Source: DASWJZ01 sp963846475
Lineage (GTDB): Bacteria; Pseudomonadota; Alphaproteobacteria; Rhizobiales; Afifellaceae
Length of the DNA: 64,000 bases
Direction: 5' to 3'
Assembly (NCBI GenBank): GCA_963846475.1
Contig: CAWJVZ010000004.1
Span: 1,240,001-1,304,000 of the forward strand
Shown here: one piece after another, positions 26,374 through 35,239 of the stretch
Layout: each line of letters starts with the position of its first letter
Numbering within the stretch: position 1 is the first letter of the stretch
Position numbers and translations under genes: made by a program
Notes under the pieces: generated by a model
The model's database searches: none
Seen by the model: the letters and a program-made list of their open reading frames with translations, nothing else
Told to the model about the DNA's origin: nothing

Positions 26374-28317
26374 CTATGAACCTAGCGCAGGCGGAACGGG
26401 ATTTTTCGTTGCCCCGCTACTAAGATCTGGAACTGCGTGTGTCAGCCAATTCTGCGGCCCCGGCCATACTTCGATGGCCGCATCACAAAGCTTGTGGGCC
26501 CGTTTCTCGATAGCCGCTTCATCCCAATGATCCGGGTTTGCCTTAACTAAGCGAGCGTTCAGTTGTAGCTTGCTGTGAGCGTCTAACGCGTTCCGCTTGC
26601 CCATCTTCCCAGGGTCTGGATCTAACCAGGGTGCGTTAGATAATGACGGATTAAGTCTTCCGCTAACAAGCGTTAGGTTTCCAATCCCATTTAGACGCAG
26701 CGTTCGATTCGACTCGGCTCCCTCGATTGCCGGTAAGGGCCAGTGAGTGGTCCACTGTTGGGGCAGGATGTGCTCGATTTGCAACGTAGAGAAATTGAAC
26801 TGGACGATTGGCTCGCCCTTTACGCTTTCGCGCTGGTAATACTCCTCAAGAGCCTGCAGCATCATAAGCACGCGCTCCCGGCGCAAATTCCCATAAAACC
26901 GCCGTGTACACCAATCCCGTCGGAAGCTGTCGTCATCTGGCCACCAAGTGCCGCTGGTCGATCCGCCGACCAAAACAGAGGCTAGTGCAGGAGTAGCCGG
27001 CAAGTGAGCTTCCACTCCGTCTACTGCCTTCAGTAGCTCCAAGGCAAGTGCTCCGTAGCTTCGCGTCTGCTGGCCACAGACCATCCGACGCACGAGATAA
27101 CTTTCAAGAACGACTGCGGCATCGTCGAGATCTCGCGAATGGGAACCGACTCTTCCCATGACAGCAAGCAGAACCGGATGAAAAACTACAACGTCCAAAA
27201 TCTTCAATCTTTGAAGGAAAGTGTCGAACCTCGACGTTCCTGCCGGCTGGTCAATGCGTTCAAAGCGTACACCATCTGCTCGGATGTCGCGCATGAGCGC
27301 CTCCACATCAGGCGCTTCGCCGAGAGTTGTTTTTTCCTTGGGTGCAGCGTGCCGCAGAAAAGCTTGGTAAAGATGCTTTGTTGGGATGTTTTCCCTTGTT
27401 CTGCGAGTGAGCCAGTTCTGCAAGAACGTATCAATTCTCGCCCGAGCAGCATGGCCAGCGCCCACCTTCGCGCGCCAATAGTCAGGACGAGTATCGAAGG
27501 GCTGCCAATAGCTCTCGTACAGCTTCTGCAAATCGTGATTGCCGCGCGCTCCCTCCCACAGAAGCCAATTCTTCATCAGGTCGGCGGGTAACAGCGGGGT
27601 GCCGTGGGCGTTTAGTGTTTCGAATATAGCTTGCGGTTCGTCCGTATTGTCTAGGTCCAAAACGATTAGGCGAAGGTGGTCCTTCAGAGCGCTAGCGAAT
27701 GCCATGGCGCGCTCCGACCGGCCGCCTTTCCGCAGCCAAGTTGTGATTGAGATCAAGAAAAAGAAATAGGCCTCGGCAAATCTAGTGCGACTAAGCTCTC
27801 CCAGCGCAGCGTAGTCCATCACTTGGCGAAAGGAAGCCCGATCTTCGTTGGTAGGCCAGACCTTATACCTCTCCTCATCCTCTGCGTATGCGGGATTGGC
27901 AGTGAGAGCTGCGATCTGACGTTCCGCAACCTGCGTCGCCTTAGCACCTGGCTCATCGTTCTCGGCCATTGCGTCTGAATGTTCCTTGGCTAAGGCATGC
28001 TCGGTCGCTTTCAGCAGGATTTGCAAGGTAGTTAGGCGCTGCTGCCCATCAATCACTTCACGTCTGGGGATGCTCCCGGAGCGGTGCGATGCCTGTTCGA
28101 GAACCACGGTGCCAAGGAAGTGACCGGCAATTGGCTTATCCGGAGCCGCCACGAGCACACGGTCTGCTAGATTGGAAATGTCATCCCAAAGCGGCTCCCA
28201 TTGTTCCTCACGTGACCAAACATAGGGCCGCTGAAACAAGGGAACTGTGTGCCTAATCTCTGATCCAAAAATCTTGACCAACGGAAGGTAAGTGGGCTGC
28301 ATCTCGGCGCTCAGCAA
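26374..28317 (-). CDS. Solo GmrSD-like protein (DUF262 plus DUF1524 HNH nuclease domain)
   Basis: A 647-residue protein joining an N-terminal DUF262 (ParB-like) domain and a C-terminal DUF1524 nuclease domain, as in type IV restriction enzyme GmrSD. DUF262 motifs are VPLFQRPYVWSREEQWEPLW, GHFLGTVVLEQ and VIDGQQRLTTLQILL, where the DGQQR loop binds nucleotide. The nuclease shows IEHILPQ near residue 514, then GIGNLTLVSGRLNPSLSNAPW. GmrSD hydrolyses NTP and cuts modified phage DNA. This copy stands alone, is lower in GC than its neighbours, and lies between two core genes, so it is probably acquired. Start at 28317; a second in-frame ATG lies 15 bases further in. Confidence 0.85.
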   Translation of the reverse strand: MLSAEMQPTYLPLVKIFGSEIRHTVPLFQRPYVWSREEQWEPLWDDISNLADRVLVAAPDKPIAGHFLGTVVLEQASHRSGSIPRREVIDGQQRLTTLQILLKATEHALAKEHSDAMAENDEPGAKATQVAERQIAALTANPAYAEDEERYKVWPTNEDRASFRQVMDYAALGELSRTRFAEAYFFFLISITTWLRKGGRSERAMAFASALKDHLRLIVLDLDNTDEPQAIFETLNAHGTPLLPADLMKNWLLWEGARGNHDLQKLYESYWQPFDTRPDYWRAKVGAGHAARARIDTFLQNWLTRRTRENIPTKHLYQAFLRHAAPKEKTTLGEAPDVEALMRDIRADGVRFERIDQPAGTSRFDTFLQRLKILDVVVFHPVLLAVMGRVGSHSRDLDDAAVVLESYLVRRMVCGQQTRSYGALALELLKAVDGVEAHLPATPALASVLVGGSTSGTWWPDDDSFRRDWCTRRFYGNLRRERVLMMLQALEEYYQRESVKGEPIVQFNFSTLQIEHILPQQWTTHWPLPAIEGAESNRTLRLNGIGNLTLVSGRLNPSLSNAPWLDPDPGKMGKRNALDAHSKLQLNARLVKANPDHWDEAAIEKRAHKLCDAAIEVWPGPQNWLTHAVPDLSSGATKNPVPPALGS

Positions 28318-28414
28318 ATGGTGGGGTTAAGTAGCTATACCTAACCGGCGGTAGCTAAATCCAGCGGAATATCGCAGAACGCGATCCAAGAAATGCTTGG
28401 CGGTGCGCAGCCAC

Positions 28415-29437
28415 TCACTGTTTCCCCGCCACCCCCGCCTGCTGAAACGTCGCCATGCCGTTGTGGACTGCCACCGCCGCCTTGACCAGCCCGGCGGCAA
28501 GCGCCGCGCCGCTCCCCTCGCCCAGCCTGAGCCCCAGATCGAGGAGCGGCGCCTTCCCGATGCGCTGCAACACTGCGCCGTGCGCCGCCTCCGCCGAGCG
28601 ATGGGCGAACAGGCAATGGTCGATCGCGTCGGGGCGCATGGCGTGCAGGATCGCCGCCGCGGCGGTGCTCACAAAGCCGTCTAGGATCACCGGCACACGC
28701 CCCATCCGCGCCGCCAGGATGGCGCCCAGCATGGCGGCGATCTCGCGGCCGCCGATGCGGCGCAGCACCTCCAGCGGCTCTCGATCCCGCCCCAGCCGCG
28801 CCACGGCAGCTCCGACCGCCGCGGCCTTGCGCCTCAGCCCGTCGTCGTCGATGCCGGTGCCGCGGCCCACCCAGTCCGCAGCGTCGCCGCCGTAAAGCGC
28901 ATGGAAGATCGCCGCCGCCACGCTGGTATTGGCGATCCCCATCTCGCCGAGGCAGAGGAGGTCGATGCCGCCGGCGACCGCCTCCATGCCGAAGGCGATC
29001 GTCGCCGCGCAGGCCTTCTCGTCGAACGCGTCCTCCACGACGATGTCCGGCGTCGGCCGGTCCAGCGCCAGCTCGAACACTTTCAGGCCGAGATCGTAGG
29101 CGGTGCAGATCTGGTTGATCGCCGCGCCGCCCGCCGCAAAATTCTCCACCATCTGCCGCGTCACCGCCTGCGGATAGGCGGAGACGCCGCGCGCCGCGAT
29201 GCCGTGATTGGCCGCGAACACGGCGACCAGCGGCCGGGTGATCGCCGGCTTCTCGCGCCCCTGCCAGGCCGCAACCCATTGGGCGATGTCTTCCAGCCGG
29301 CCGAGGCTGCCCGCCGGCTTGGTCAGCAGCGAATCGCGCGCCCGCACCGCCGCCGCAGCGCGCTCGTCCGGGCCCGGAAAATTGTCGACGAGGCGCCTGA
29401 TGTCGTCGAAAGGCAGGCCGCTGGCGGCTCGGGACAT
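28415..29437 (-). CDS. cobT: Nicotinate-nucleotide--dimethylbenzimidazole phosphoribosyltransferase
   Basis: Makes alpha-ribazole phosphate, the lower ligand precursor of cobalamin. The start is the ATG at 29437 with GGAG seven bases upstream; a TTG at 29458 is unlikely. Family motifs are LLTKPAGSLGRLEDIAQWVA, VFAANHGIAARGVSAYP, CLGEMGIANTSVAAAI and the C-terminal LDLGLRLGEGSGAALA, whose Glu is the catalytic base. It is divergent from cobS, which acts after it. The 125-bp gap shows no cobalamin riboswitch that I can recognise. Confidence 0.93.
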   Translation of the reverse strand: MSRAASGLPFDDIRRLVDNFPGPDERAAAAVRARDSLLTKPAGSLGRLEDIAQWVAAWQGREKPAITRPLVAVFAANHGIAARGVSAYPQAVTRQMVENFAAGGAAINQICTAYDLGLKVFELALDRPTPDIVVEDAFDEKACAATIAFGMEAVAGGIDLLCLGEMGIANTSVAAAIFHALYGGDAADWVGRGTGIDDDGLRRKAAAVGAAVARLGRDREPLEVLRRIGGREIAAMLGAILAARMGRVPVILDGFVSTAAAAILHAMRPDAIDHCLFAHRSAEAAHGAVLQRIGKAPLLDLGLRLGEGSGAALAAGLVKAAVAVHNGMATFQQAGVAGKQ

Positions 29438-29562
29438 GAAGAGCTCCACTGTTGGCAATCGGCCTCGCCGGGTTCTCGCCGCCGGTCGCAGGGTCTATAA
29501 GCGGCCGGTCGGGGCAGCAAAGTCTTTCGCGCGCCGCCTTTCCGCTCAGCTGCGAATTCCTG

Positions 29563-30354
29563 ATGAACGATCTCGCCGACCGCCTCCGCCACCTGCCCGA
29601 CGACACGCTGACGGCGCTGTCCTTCTTCTCGCGCCTGCCGGTGACGCGTCGCGGCGGCTCCTTCGACCTCCGCCAGGGCGCCGGCGCCTGGCCGATCGCC
29701 GGACTTCTGCTCGCGCTCGGCCCCGCTCTCCTCCTCTGGCTTCTGCTCGCCGCCGATTTCCCCGCGCTCGTCGCCGCGCTGATCGCGCTCGCCGCGCTCG
29801 CCATGCTGACCGGCGCTTTGCACGAGGACGGGCTCGCCGACACCGCAGACGGGTTCGGCGGCGGGGAAACTCCCGACGATTGCTTGGCCATCATGCGCGA
29901 CCACCGGCTTGGCACGTTCGGCGCGCTGGCGCTGCTCTTTCCGCTGCTGATCAGGGCGGCGGCGCTCGCCGGCATCGCCATCCGGCCCGGCCACGCGGCG
30001 CTGGCGCTGGTCGCCGCCGCGATCCTGTCGCGCAGCATGGCGCTGTGGCACTGGAACACCACCATGCCGGCGCGCCGCGACGGCCTCGCCTGGTCGGCCG
30101 GGCGGCCGGACTGGCTGGCGCTGGCCATCGGCCTTGCCGTCGGAGCGGTCGCCGCCCTGCCGCTCCTCATCGTCTTCGGCCTCGCCGCGCTCATCGGCAT
30201 CCTCGCCGCCGCGGTGGCGATCGGCACCTTGTCCAGCCTGTCGGTCCGCCGGATCGGCGGCCACACCGGCGACACGATCGGTGCGGCGCAGCAGATCGCC
30301 GAGACGCTGCTCCTCGCCGGGCTGTCGATCGGCTGGGCTACCATCGTCCTCTGA
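29563..30354 (+). CDS. cobS: Adenosylcobinamide-GDP ribazoletransferase
   Basis: The inner-membrane enzyme that joins adenosylcobinamide-GDP and alpha-ribazole in the last steps of cobalamin synthesis. The N-terminal LTALSFFSRLPVTR and the metal-binding HEDGLADTADGFGGG are diagnostic, followed by IMRDHRLGTFGALAL. About seven hydrophobic segments span the rest. The ATG at 29563 follows GCTCAGCTGCGAATTC with no strong ribosome site. It is the divergent partner of cobT; the 20 bp to the next gene suggest co-transcription with the aspartic protease gene. Confidence 0.93.
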   Translation: MNDLADRLRHLPDDTLTALSFFSRLPVTRRGGSFDLRQGAGAWPIAGLLLALGPALLLWLLLAADFPALVAALIALAALAMLTGALHEDGLADTADGFGGGETPDDCLAIMRDHRLGTFGALALLFPLLIRAAALAGIAIRPGHAALALVAAAILSRSMALWHWNTTMPARRDGLAWSAGRPDWLALAIGLAVGAVAALPLLIVFGLAALIGILAAAVAIGTLSSLSVRRIGGHTGDTIGAAQQIAETLLLAGLSIGWATIVL

Positions 30355-30373
30355 GCGAACCCATTTAGCGCCC

Positions 30374-30997
30374 ATGCTCGGCCTCGACAGCGACCAGACA
30401 ATCCGCGCCCTCTACCTCCTGGCGTTGCTTGCCTTCCTGCTCGGCGGCTTCGGCTACTGGCGGCGCCTGCGCGTCTCGGCCCTCGGCCACCTGGCGATCT
30501 GGGCGCTGATCGTGCTGGCGCTGGTCTCCATCTACGCCTATCGCGAGCCGCTCCTCCGCGTCGCCGCGCCCGTGCTGCAGGAGCTGAACCCGCGGGAGGT
30601 CGTCGAGGTCACCGGCCCGGACGGCGTGCGCGAGCTCGTCATCCGGCGCGCCCCCGACGGCCATTTCCATCTCGATGCCGAGGTGAACGGCGTACCGGTC
30701 CGCTTCCTCGTCGACACCGGGGCGAGCTCCACCGTGCTCACCGAGGCCGACGCGAAACGAAGCGGCATCGACACCGACGCGCTGCAGTTCAACCGGCCGG
30801 TGCAGACCGCCAACGGCACCGCCTTCTTCGCCGGCGCCAGGCTGGACAGCCTGGAGATCGGCCCCTACCGCGTCCGCAACGTGCCGGTCGGCGTCATGCC
30901 GAAAAATTCGCTGAATATCAGCCTGCTCGGCATGAGCACGATCAACCGCTTCGGCGGCTGGCGGATTGAGGGCGACCGGATGGTGCTGACGCTCTGA
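30374..30997 (+). CDS. Membrane-anchored retroviral-type aspartic protease (TIGR02281 family)
   Basis: A 207-residue protein. Two hydrophobic segments near residues 12-28 and 38-55 anchor it, followed by a clan AA protease domain with the active-site motif VDTGASSTVLTE near residue 114 and the closing LLGMSTINRFGGW. Members act as a homodimer like retropepsin, with the domain probably on the periplasmic side. Alphaproteobacteria often have one beside cobS. Substrate not known. Confidence 0.85.
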   Translation: MLGLDSDQTIRALYLLALLAFLLGGFGYWRRLRVSALGHLAIWALIVLALVSIYAYREPLLRVAAPVLQELNPREVVEVTGPDGVRELVIRRAPDGHFHLDAEVNGVPVRFLVDTGASSTVLTEADAKRSGIDTDALQFNRPVQTANGTAFFAGARLDSLEIGPYRVRNVPVGVMPKNSLNISLLGMSTINRFGGWRIEGDRMVLTL

Positions 30998-31053
30998 ATA
31001 GGAACGCCGGCGATGGCTTTCCGTTGGTAGACAAGCGGACGGAGAGGCCGGTG

Positions 31054-31422
31054 ATGGACGATGCGATCGCCACCGACGAGACGCACAATCTGATTGCCGC
31101 CGACAAGGTCGCCGGCACCGCCGTCTATAACAGGGAGGCGCGCAACATCGGCTCGATCAGGACGGTGATGCTGAACAAGCTGAACGGCCGGGTTGCGTAC
31201 GCCGTGCTGGAATCCGGCGGCTTCCTCGGCATCGGCGCGGAATACTACCCGGTTCCGTGGGAGGCGCTGAATTATTCGACAGAGCTTGGCGGCTACGTCA
31301 TCGACGTCGGCGATTTCGACAATGCGCCGCGTTATCCGGCCGACAGCGAGCCGAACTGGGCGGACCGCCTGTTCAGCGACGGCCTCCGCCGCCATTACGG
31401 CTTGCCCGACGCCGCTGTCTGA
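31054..31422 (+). CDS. PRC-barrel domain protein
   Basis: A 122-residue protein with one PRC-barrel domain: AADKVAGTAVYNREARNIGS then the strand GRVAYAVLESGGFLGIGAEY and YPVPWEAL. The ATG at 31054 has GGAGAGG seven bases upstream. PRC-barrel proteins occur in ribosome maturation (RimM) and photosynthetic reaction centres; stand-alone rhizobial ones like this are linked to stress or surface functions without a defined role. The stop is 10 bp from the end of the convergent dusA. Confidence 0.8.
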   Translation: MDDAIATDETHNLIAADKVAGTAVYNREARNIGSIRTVMLNKLNGRVAYAVLESGGFLGIGAEYYPVPWEALNYSTELGGYVIDVGDFDNAPRYPADSEPNWADRLFSDGLRRHYGLPDAAV

Positions 31423-31431
31423 CGGCGGCGC

Positions 31432-32424
31432 TCAGGCCGCCCGATCCAGCCTGCCACCCTCCGTCACCGCAGCCAGCGCCCGGCCGATGACCTCCGGCGA
31501 CGCCCCCGCCCGGCTCCCTTCCACCGTCAGGATCTGCCGCCACAGGCGCGCTCCGGGCCGCCCCTGGAACAGCCCGATCATGTGGCGCGTGACGGCGGCG
31601 AGGCGCCCCCCCGCCGCGCAATGCGCCTCCGCATAGGCGATCATCCGCTCCGCCGCGCTCACCAGGTCGGCCGGCGGCTCGGTGCCGCCAAGCCATCCGT
31701 CGACGTCGGCGAGGATGGCAGGATGCTGATAGGCCGCGCGGCCGAGCATAACGCCGTCGACATGCCGGAAATGCCCGCTTGCCGCTTCCAGGCCGGCGAT
31801 CCCGCCGTTGATGCCGATGAACACGTCCGGCAATCGCCGCTTCAGCCGGTGCACGCGGCCGTAGTCGAGCGGCGGCACGCTGCGGTTCTCCTTTGGCGAC
31901 AGGCCCTCCAGCCAGGCTTTTCGGGCATGCACCCAGATCGCCTCGGCGCCTGCCTCAACGACGGCATCGGCCAGGCGGTCGAGCGCCTCCTCCGGATCCT
32001 GCTCGTCGACGCCGATGCGGCACTTCACCGTGACCGGAATGCTGACCGCATCCTTCATCGCCGCCACGCATTCGCCGACGAGATCGGGCGTCCGCATCAG
32101 GCAGGCCCCAAAAGTGCCGGACTGGACGCGGTCGGACGGGCAGCCGACATTCAGATTGATCTCGTCATAGCCGAATTCTTCGCCGATCCGCGCCGCCTCG
32201 GCGAGCTTTTGCGGCGCCGAGCCGCCGAGCTGCAGCGCCACCGGATGCTCGGCCGGATCGTGTCCGATCAGCCGCGCGCGGTCGCCGCGGATCACCGCGT
32301 CCGCCGTCACCATCTCCGTATAGAGGCGCGCCCGGCGCGTCAGGCCGCGGTGGAAGAACCGGCAATGCCGGTCCGTCCAGTCCATCATCGGCGCCACCGC
32401 CAGGATTCTTGTGCCGGTCTGCAT
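31432..32424 (-). CDS. dusA: tRNA-dihydrouridine(20/20a) synthase
   Basis: Reduces uridines in the tRNA D-loop with FMN and NADPH. The N-terminal VAPMMDWTDRHCRFFHRGL, TEMVTADAVIRGD, the catalytic-Cys region NLNVGCPSDRVQSGTFGACL and VKCRIGVDEQD are all DusA signatures, with FIGINGGI and MLGRAAYQHP in the barrel C-terminal part. The ATG at 32424 follows AGGCGGG; a TTG at 32442 is less likely. A TATATGCTTAG motif lies about 250 bp upstream on the same strand. Confidence 0.92.
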   Translation of the reverse strand: MQTGTRILAVAPMMDWTDRHCRFFHRGLTRRARLYTEMVTADAVIRGDRARLIGHDPAEHPVALQLGGSAPQKLAEAARIGEEFGYDEINLNVGCPSDRVQSGTFGACLMRTPDLVGECVAAMKDAVSIPVTVKCRIGVDEQDPEEALDRLADAVVEAGAEAIWVHARKAWLEGLSPKENRSVPPLDYGRVHRLKRRLPDVFIGINGGIAGLEAASGHFRHVDGVMLGRAAYQHPAILADVDGWLGGTEPPADLVSAAERMIAYAEAHCAAGGRLAAVTRHMIGLFQGRPGARLWRQILTVEGSRAGASPEVIGRALAAVTEGGRLDRAA

Positions 32425-33022
32425 CCCGCCTAACTCGTTCAAACCGCCGCTACTTTCAAGCGCCGCCGGCTGTTCCTGCCGGCAGCTCCACGATCCCCTT
32501 TGGTGTGAGAGCCGGTCTGGGTTTTCGTTGCCTCTTTCGCGGCGTACCTCTATATGTTTGGCCTACTTTATCCTTACCCATTACTAAATGAAAAAAAACC
32601 AAAACAGGAATAGCCCCTAAAAAAACGCTACCGCGAAGTCAGCCGCTATCTTCATCGCGGTCATTCAAATCTAAGCATATAGGACGGCCATCGGCACTGA
32701 GAAAACACCGGGGACCGTCAATGGCAGGTATCGATCGGATCGTTATCGCCTGGTAACAGGCGGTGGCGTGGCAGGATGGTCCTGTTGGTATCTCCGGACG
32801 CACTACCAGGGCGTCCTCAAAAGCGGGTCAGCCCCGTGCCGAACGTCTCCGGTACGGCCGCGAGTAGGCTAAGTTAAACTCGACTAAATGCAATACAGCG
32901 ATAAACCCCCGGCGGTTGTCACCCGGGACAGATTAGCCTAGTGTTGCACCGCTGGTTCCGTTGCGAGATGGAGCATTGGCTCCGGCCCGGGTCCCCGGTG
33001 GGCGTTGACGGGAGTGATGACG
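32425..33022. other. AT-richer non-coding interval between dusA and the lysozyme gene
   Basis: About 600 bp without a supported gene. It is less GC-rich than its surroundings, with several A runs near 32590-32630. The string CTAAGCATATAG at 32671-32682 repeats the core of the Fic-flanking repeats. A TACTAAAT box at about 32580 could be a -10 element. It marks the left edge of an accessory segment. Confidence 0.45.
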
Positions 33023-34537
33023 ATGCACCGGTTGATTGCACGCTGCGTCCTCGCGCTTGCGCTCGCGGCAGGAGCCTCCTTGAGCGCGTGGGCACAGGGG
33101 ACGACGGAATATCCGACCATCGGCGACAAGTTCGCGCCCAACGCTTTGGTCGAGCAGCTGCGCGACGGCGGTGCCCCTGAAGCGCAGGACGCTGCCCCGC
33201 TTCGCCCGGTCTACGACAAGGGGGTGACGGCCATCGAAGGGTTCGAGGGCTGGATCCCCTATCTCTATAACGACCCAGCCGGCTTCTGCAGCATCGGCTA
33301 CGGGCATCTGATCAAGCGATCGCGTTGCAACGGCACCGAGCCCGCCGCATTCAGGGACGGGATCACCCTGGCGGAAGGGCGCGAGCTGCTGAAGCGTGAC
33401 CTCGCGGTGGCACAGCGGGCCGTCACCGGCGCAGTGGAGATCGACCTCACCGAAGGCCAGTACGCCGCCCTCGTCTCGTTCACCTTCAACGTCGGCGGCG
33501 GGAACTTCCGCACGTCGACGCTGCTGAAGCGCGTGAACGCGGGCGACTTCGACGACGTGCCCCGCCAGTTCCGCCGCTGGATCTACGCTGACGGACGGGT
33601 GTTCAGAGGATTGCAGAACCGGCGCGAAGGCGAGATCGCTCTATTCTTCGACGGGATTGCCCAGGATGAGGTAGCGGAAGCCGACGCCCTGGAAACACCC
33701 AATGCCATTCCGACAGACGCCGTTGACATCGAGGTGGGCGAGCCCGCCACGGGCGGCGCCGCGGCCGCCGCCGACGATGAGCTCGGGCCGGCAGCAGCGG
33801 ATGCCGCCTCGGTGGAGCTGCTGTACCAACTTGAGGGGGTGCGCGATCGGCACGTGACGAGCCGGCTTGCGACCCTGCTGAAGTCAGCAGCCGCCCGCGC
33901 CGGTATCGATCGCATCGTCATCTACTCGGGTGGCCAGCCCGGAACGACGGGCCGGTCGACGGGAACCGCGAGGCACAACGCCGGCAACGCCGCCGACTTG
34001 CGGCTTTATGTCGGAGGCCGCGTGCAGCGCTTCAGCAACGATGACGCGCCGCAGACCATCAAGGACTTCGTCACCGAAGCCGCAAGCCTCGGTGCCACCG
34101 GTATTGGAGCCGCCACGGATTACATGGGTCCCACGTCGCTGCACGTCGGGTATGGGATACCGCGGATTGTTTGGGGCCGGAATGGACGGCGCGCCAACGC
34201 ACCCGATTGGCTGGTTGAGGCGTTCGACGCCGCGGCGGAGGCTGCCGCCGAGGCCGGGACAATCGCGCAGTACTACACCGTGGTTGCGCGAAAGGGAGCT
34301 CCGATGCGAGCAGGGCCGGGCTCTGAGTACCATACTGTCGGTACAATCGATCCCGACACCTTGGTCTCGGTTCTGGCGCTCGATGGGCCCAACGGAGACT
34401 GGGCACGGATCGACTTGATTGGCGATGGGTATGTCGACGGCCATATGCACATCTCCACGCTTTCTCCCGCCGCGAGTGCCCTCGCCGCGGACCATGTGGA
34501 GGATGTCGAGGGAGAAGTCCCGTCGGAAGCTGAGTAG
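33023..34537 (+). CDS. Secreted three-domain peptidoglycan hydrolase (GH24 lysozyme, M15-like, SH3b)
   Basis: A 504-residue protein. The start was set at ATG 33023 because GGGAG lies eight bases upstream. A signal peptide (MHRLIARCVLALALAAGASL) is followed by a T4-type lysozyme domain: IEGFEGWIPYLYNDPAGFCS then IGYGH, with the catalytic Glu and Asp, and FTFNVGGGNF. After an acidic Ala-rich linker comes an M15-like domain with TGTARHNAGNAADLRLY (zinc His and Asp) and SLHVGYG. The C-terminus is a bacterial SH3 domain (YYTVVARKGAPMRAGPGSEY). It would cut both glycan and peptide bonds. With a signal peptide and no holin nearby it looks like a secreted wall enzyme rather than a prophage endolysin. 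Confidence 0.8.
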   Translation: MHRLIARCVLALALAAGASLSAWAQGTTEYPTIGDKFAPNALVEQLRDGGAPEAQDAAPLRPVYDKGVTAIEGFEGWIPYLYNDPAGFCSIGYGHLIKRSRCNGTEPAAFRDGITLAEGRELLKRDLAVAQRAVTGAVEIDLTEGQYAALVSFTFNVGGGNFRTSTLLKRVNAGDFDDVPRQFRRWIYADGRVFRGLQNRREGEIALFFDGIAQDEVAEADALETPNAIPTDAVDIEVGEPATGGAAAAADDELGPAAADAASVELLYQLEGVRDRHVTSRLATLLKSAAARAGIDRIVIYSGGQPGTTGRSTGTARHNAGNAADLRLYVGGRVQRFSNDDAPQTIKDFVTEAASLGATGIGAATDYMGPTSLHVGYGIPRIVWGRNGRRANAPDWLVEAFDAAAEAAAEAGTIAQYYTVVARKGAPMRAGPGSEYHTVGTIDPDTLVSVLALDGPNGDWARIDLIGDGYVDGHMHISTLSPAASALAADHVEDVEGEVPSEAE

Positions 34538-34647
34538 GAGTACGCCGACGCAACTCATCAGCGGGGTAACCTACGACTATAGGAAGACATTCAACGAGAG
34601 CGTCATGCCGGCAATCAAATCGCGGGGAGTGCCCATCAAAAAGGTGA

Positions 34648-34812
34648 TCATCGATCCAGAGGACTTCGCCGCTTGGCTACAGGCTCATATCGGCATTCGC
34701 TGTCTGTATGTCGCTGGCCGGCCCGGCTTCGGAGGGCGGCTTCGATAAGCTCGGCAACCTCTTCCGTAGTCGAGAGCCGATCCGCAATGCTCGTCTTAGG
34801 ATCGCGGGGCAT
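34648..34812 (-). CDS. Possible small protein overlapping the gene at 34796
   Basis: A 54-residue frame whose ATG at 34812 lies inside the last codons of the upstream gene, with AAGAAG ten bases before it, a layout that fits translational coupling. The part SIADRLSTTEEVAELIEAAL reads like an amphipathic helix. A competing frame on the plus strand (GVPIKKVIIDPEDFAAWLQA) also looks protein-like, so only one of the two is likely to be real. Confidence 0.3.
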   Translation of the reverse strand: MPRDPKTSIADRLSTTEEVAELIEAALRSRAGQRHTDSECRYEPVAKRRSPLDR

Positions 34813-34969
34813 TCAGCATTTTCTTCTTGAAGTCGAGCGTCTTCTGCAACTGCGCGACGGCATCCTCAATGCGCGCAATCTGGCCCGCGCCGATCTTACG
34901 GTCTGCCTTCCCCACATGGCGGGCCACCTCTTTGATCGCAGCAGCGCCCTTATCCACCACCTCTGCCAT
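34796..34969 (-). CDS. Small helical protein, possibly with a displaced N-terminus
   Basis: A 57-residue frame (MAEVVDKGAAAIKEVARHVG then QIARIEDAVAQLQKTLDFKK) with clear coding character. Upstream, another frame from the GTG at 35097 runs MKYINAQIGGWPIWSRIPPG to ARGEGAYIS and joins this one if two bases (AT) are removed from the TATATATA run near 34985-34993. The intact form would be 99 residues. Its first codons lie in one of the 31-bp inverted repeats. Function unknown. Confidence 0.4.
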   Translation of the reverse strand: MAEVVDKGAAAIKEVARHVGKADRKIGAGQIARIEDAVAQLQKTLDFKKKMLNAPRS

Positions 34970-35073
34970 ATCTGCATCGTCGCTGATATATATGCGCCTT
35001 CCCCACGTGCTTTCCGGTTAACATACAGGAGTGGCAAGCCGGGCGGAATACGACTCCATATGGGCCAACCCCC

Positions 35074-35104
35074 AATTTGGGCATTGATATACTTCACTCA
35101 GTGA
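35074..35104. repeat. 31-bp inverted repeat, left copy
   Basis: The reverse complement of 36216-36246 at 26 of 31 positions; the shared ends are AATTTGGGCATT and CTCAGTGA. The pair bounds a 1.17-kb segment that holds the toxin-antitoxin-like genes. On the minus strand it includes the GTG of the possible long form of the 34796 gene (YINAQI codons). Confidence 0.7.
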
Positions 35105-35239
35105 CCCGCAAGTCCTAGCTTGGGGTCTTGTGTTCCCACGCAATTTTAACCGAACCGGGCCGCTAGTGCGTATCGGCCGGCGGGTAGCGTCGTTTCCAAC
35201 CGCAGGCTACAATCTATCGAATTAGGGGAGACCCTGCTG

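Noticed and set aside
29438..29562. Cobalamin riboswitch between cobT and cobS
   Set aside because: A CCACTG string is present but the B12 box and the other conserved blocks are not recognisable, and the gap is too short for a full element.
33005..33016. Upstream TTG or GTG start for the lysozyme gene
   Set aside because: The GGGAG ribosome site overlaps this stretch and is correctly spaced only for ATG 33023, which also gives a proper signal peptide.
34604..34748. Plus-strand 47-codon frame with GVPIKKVIIDPEDFAAWLQA
   Set aside because: It looks protein-like but has no ribosome site, is overlapped by a minus-strand frame and could be a gene remnant; not called.
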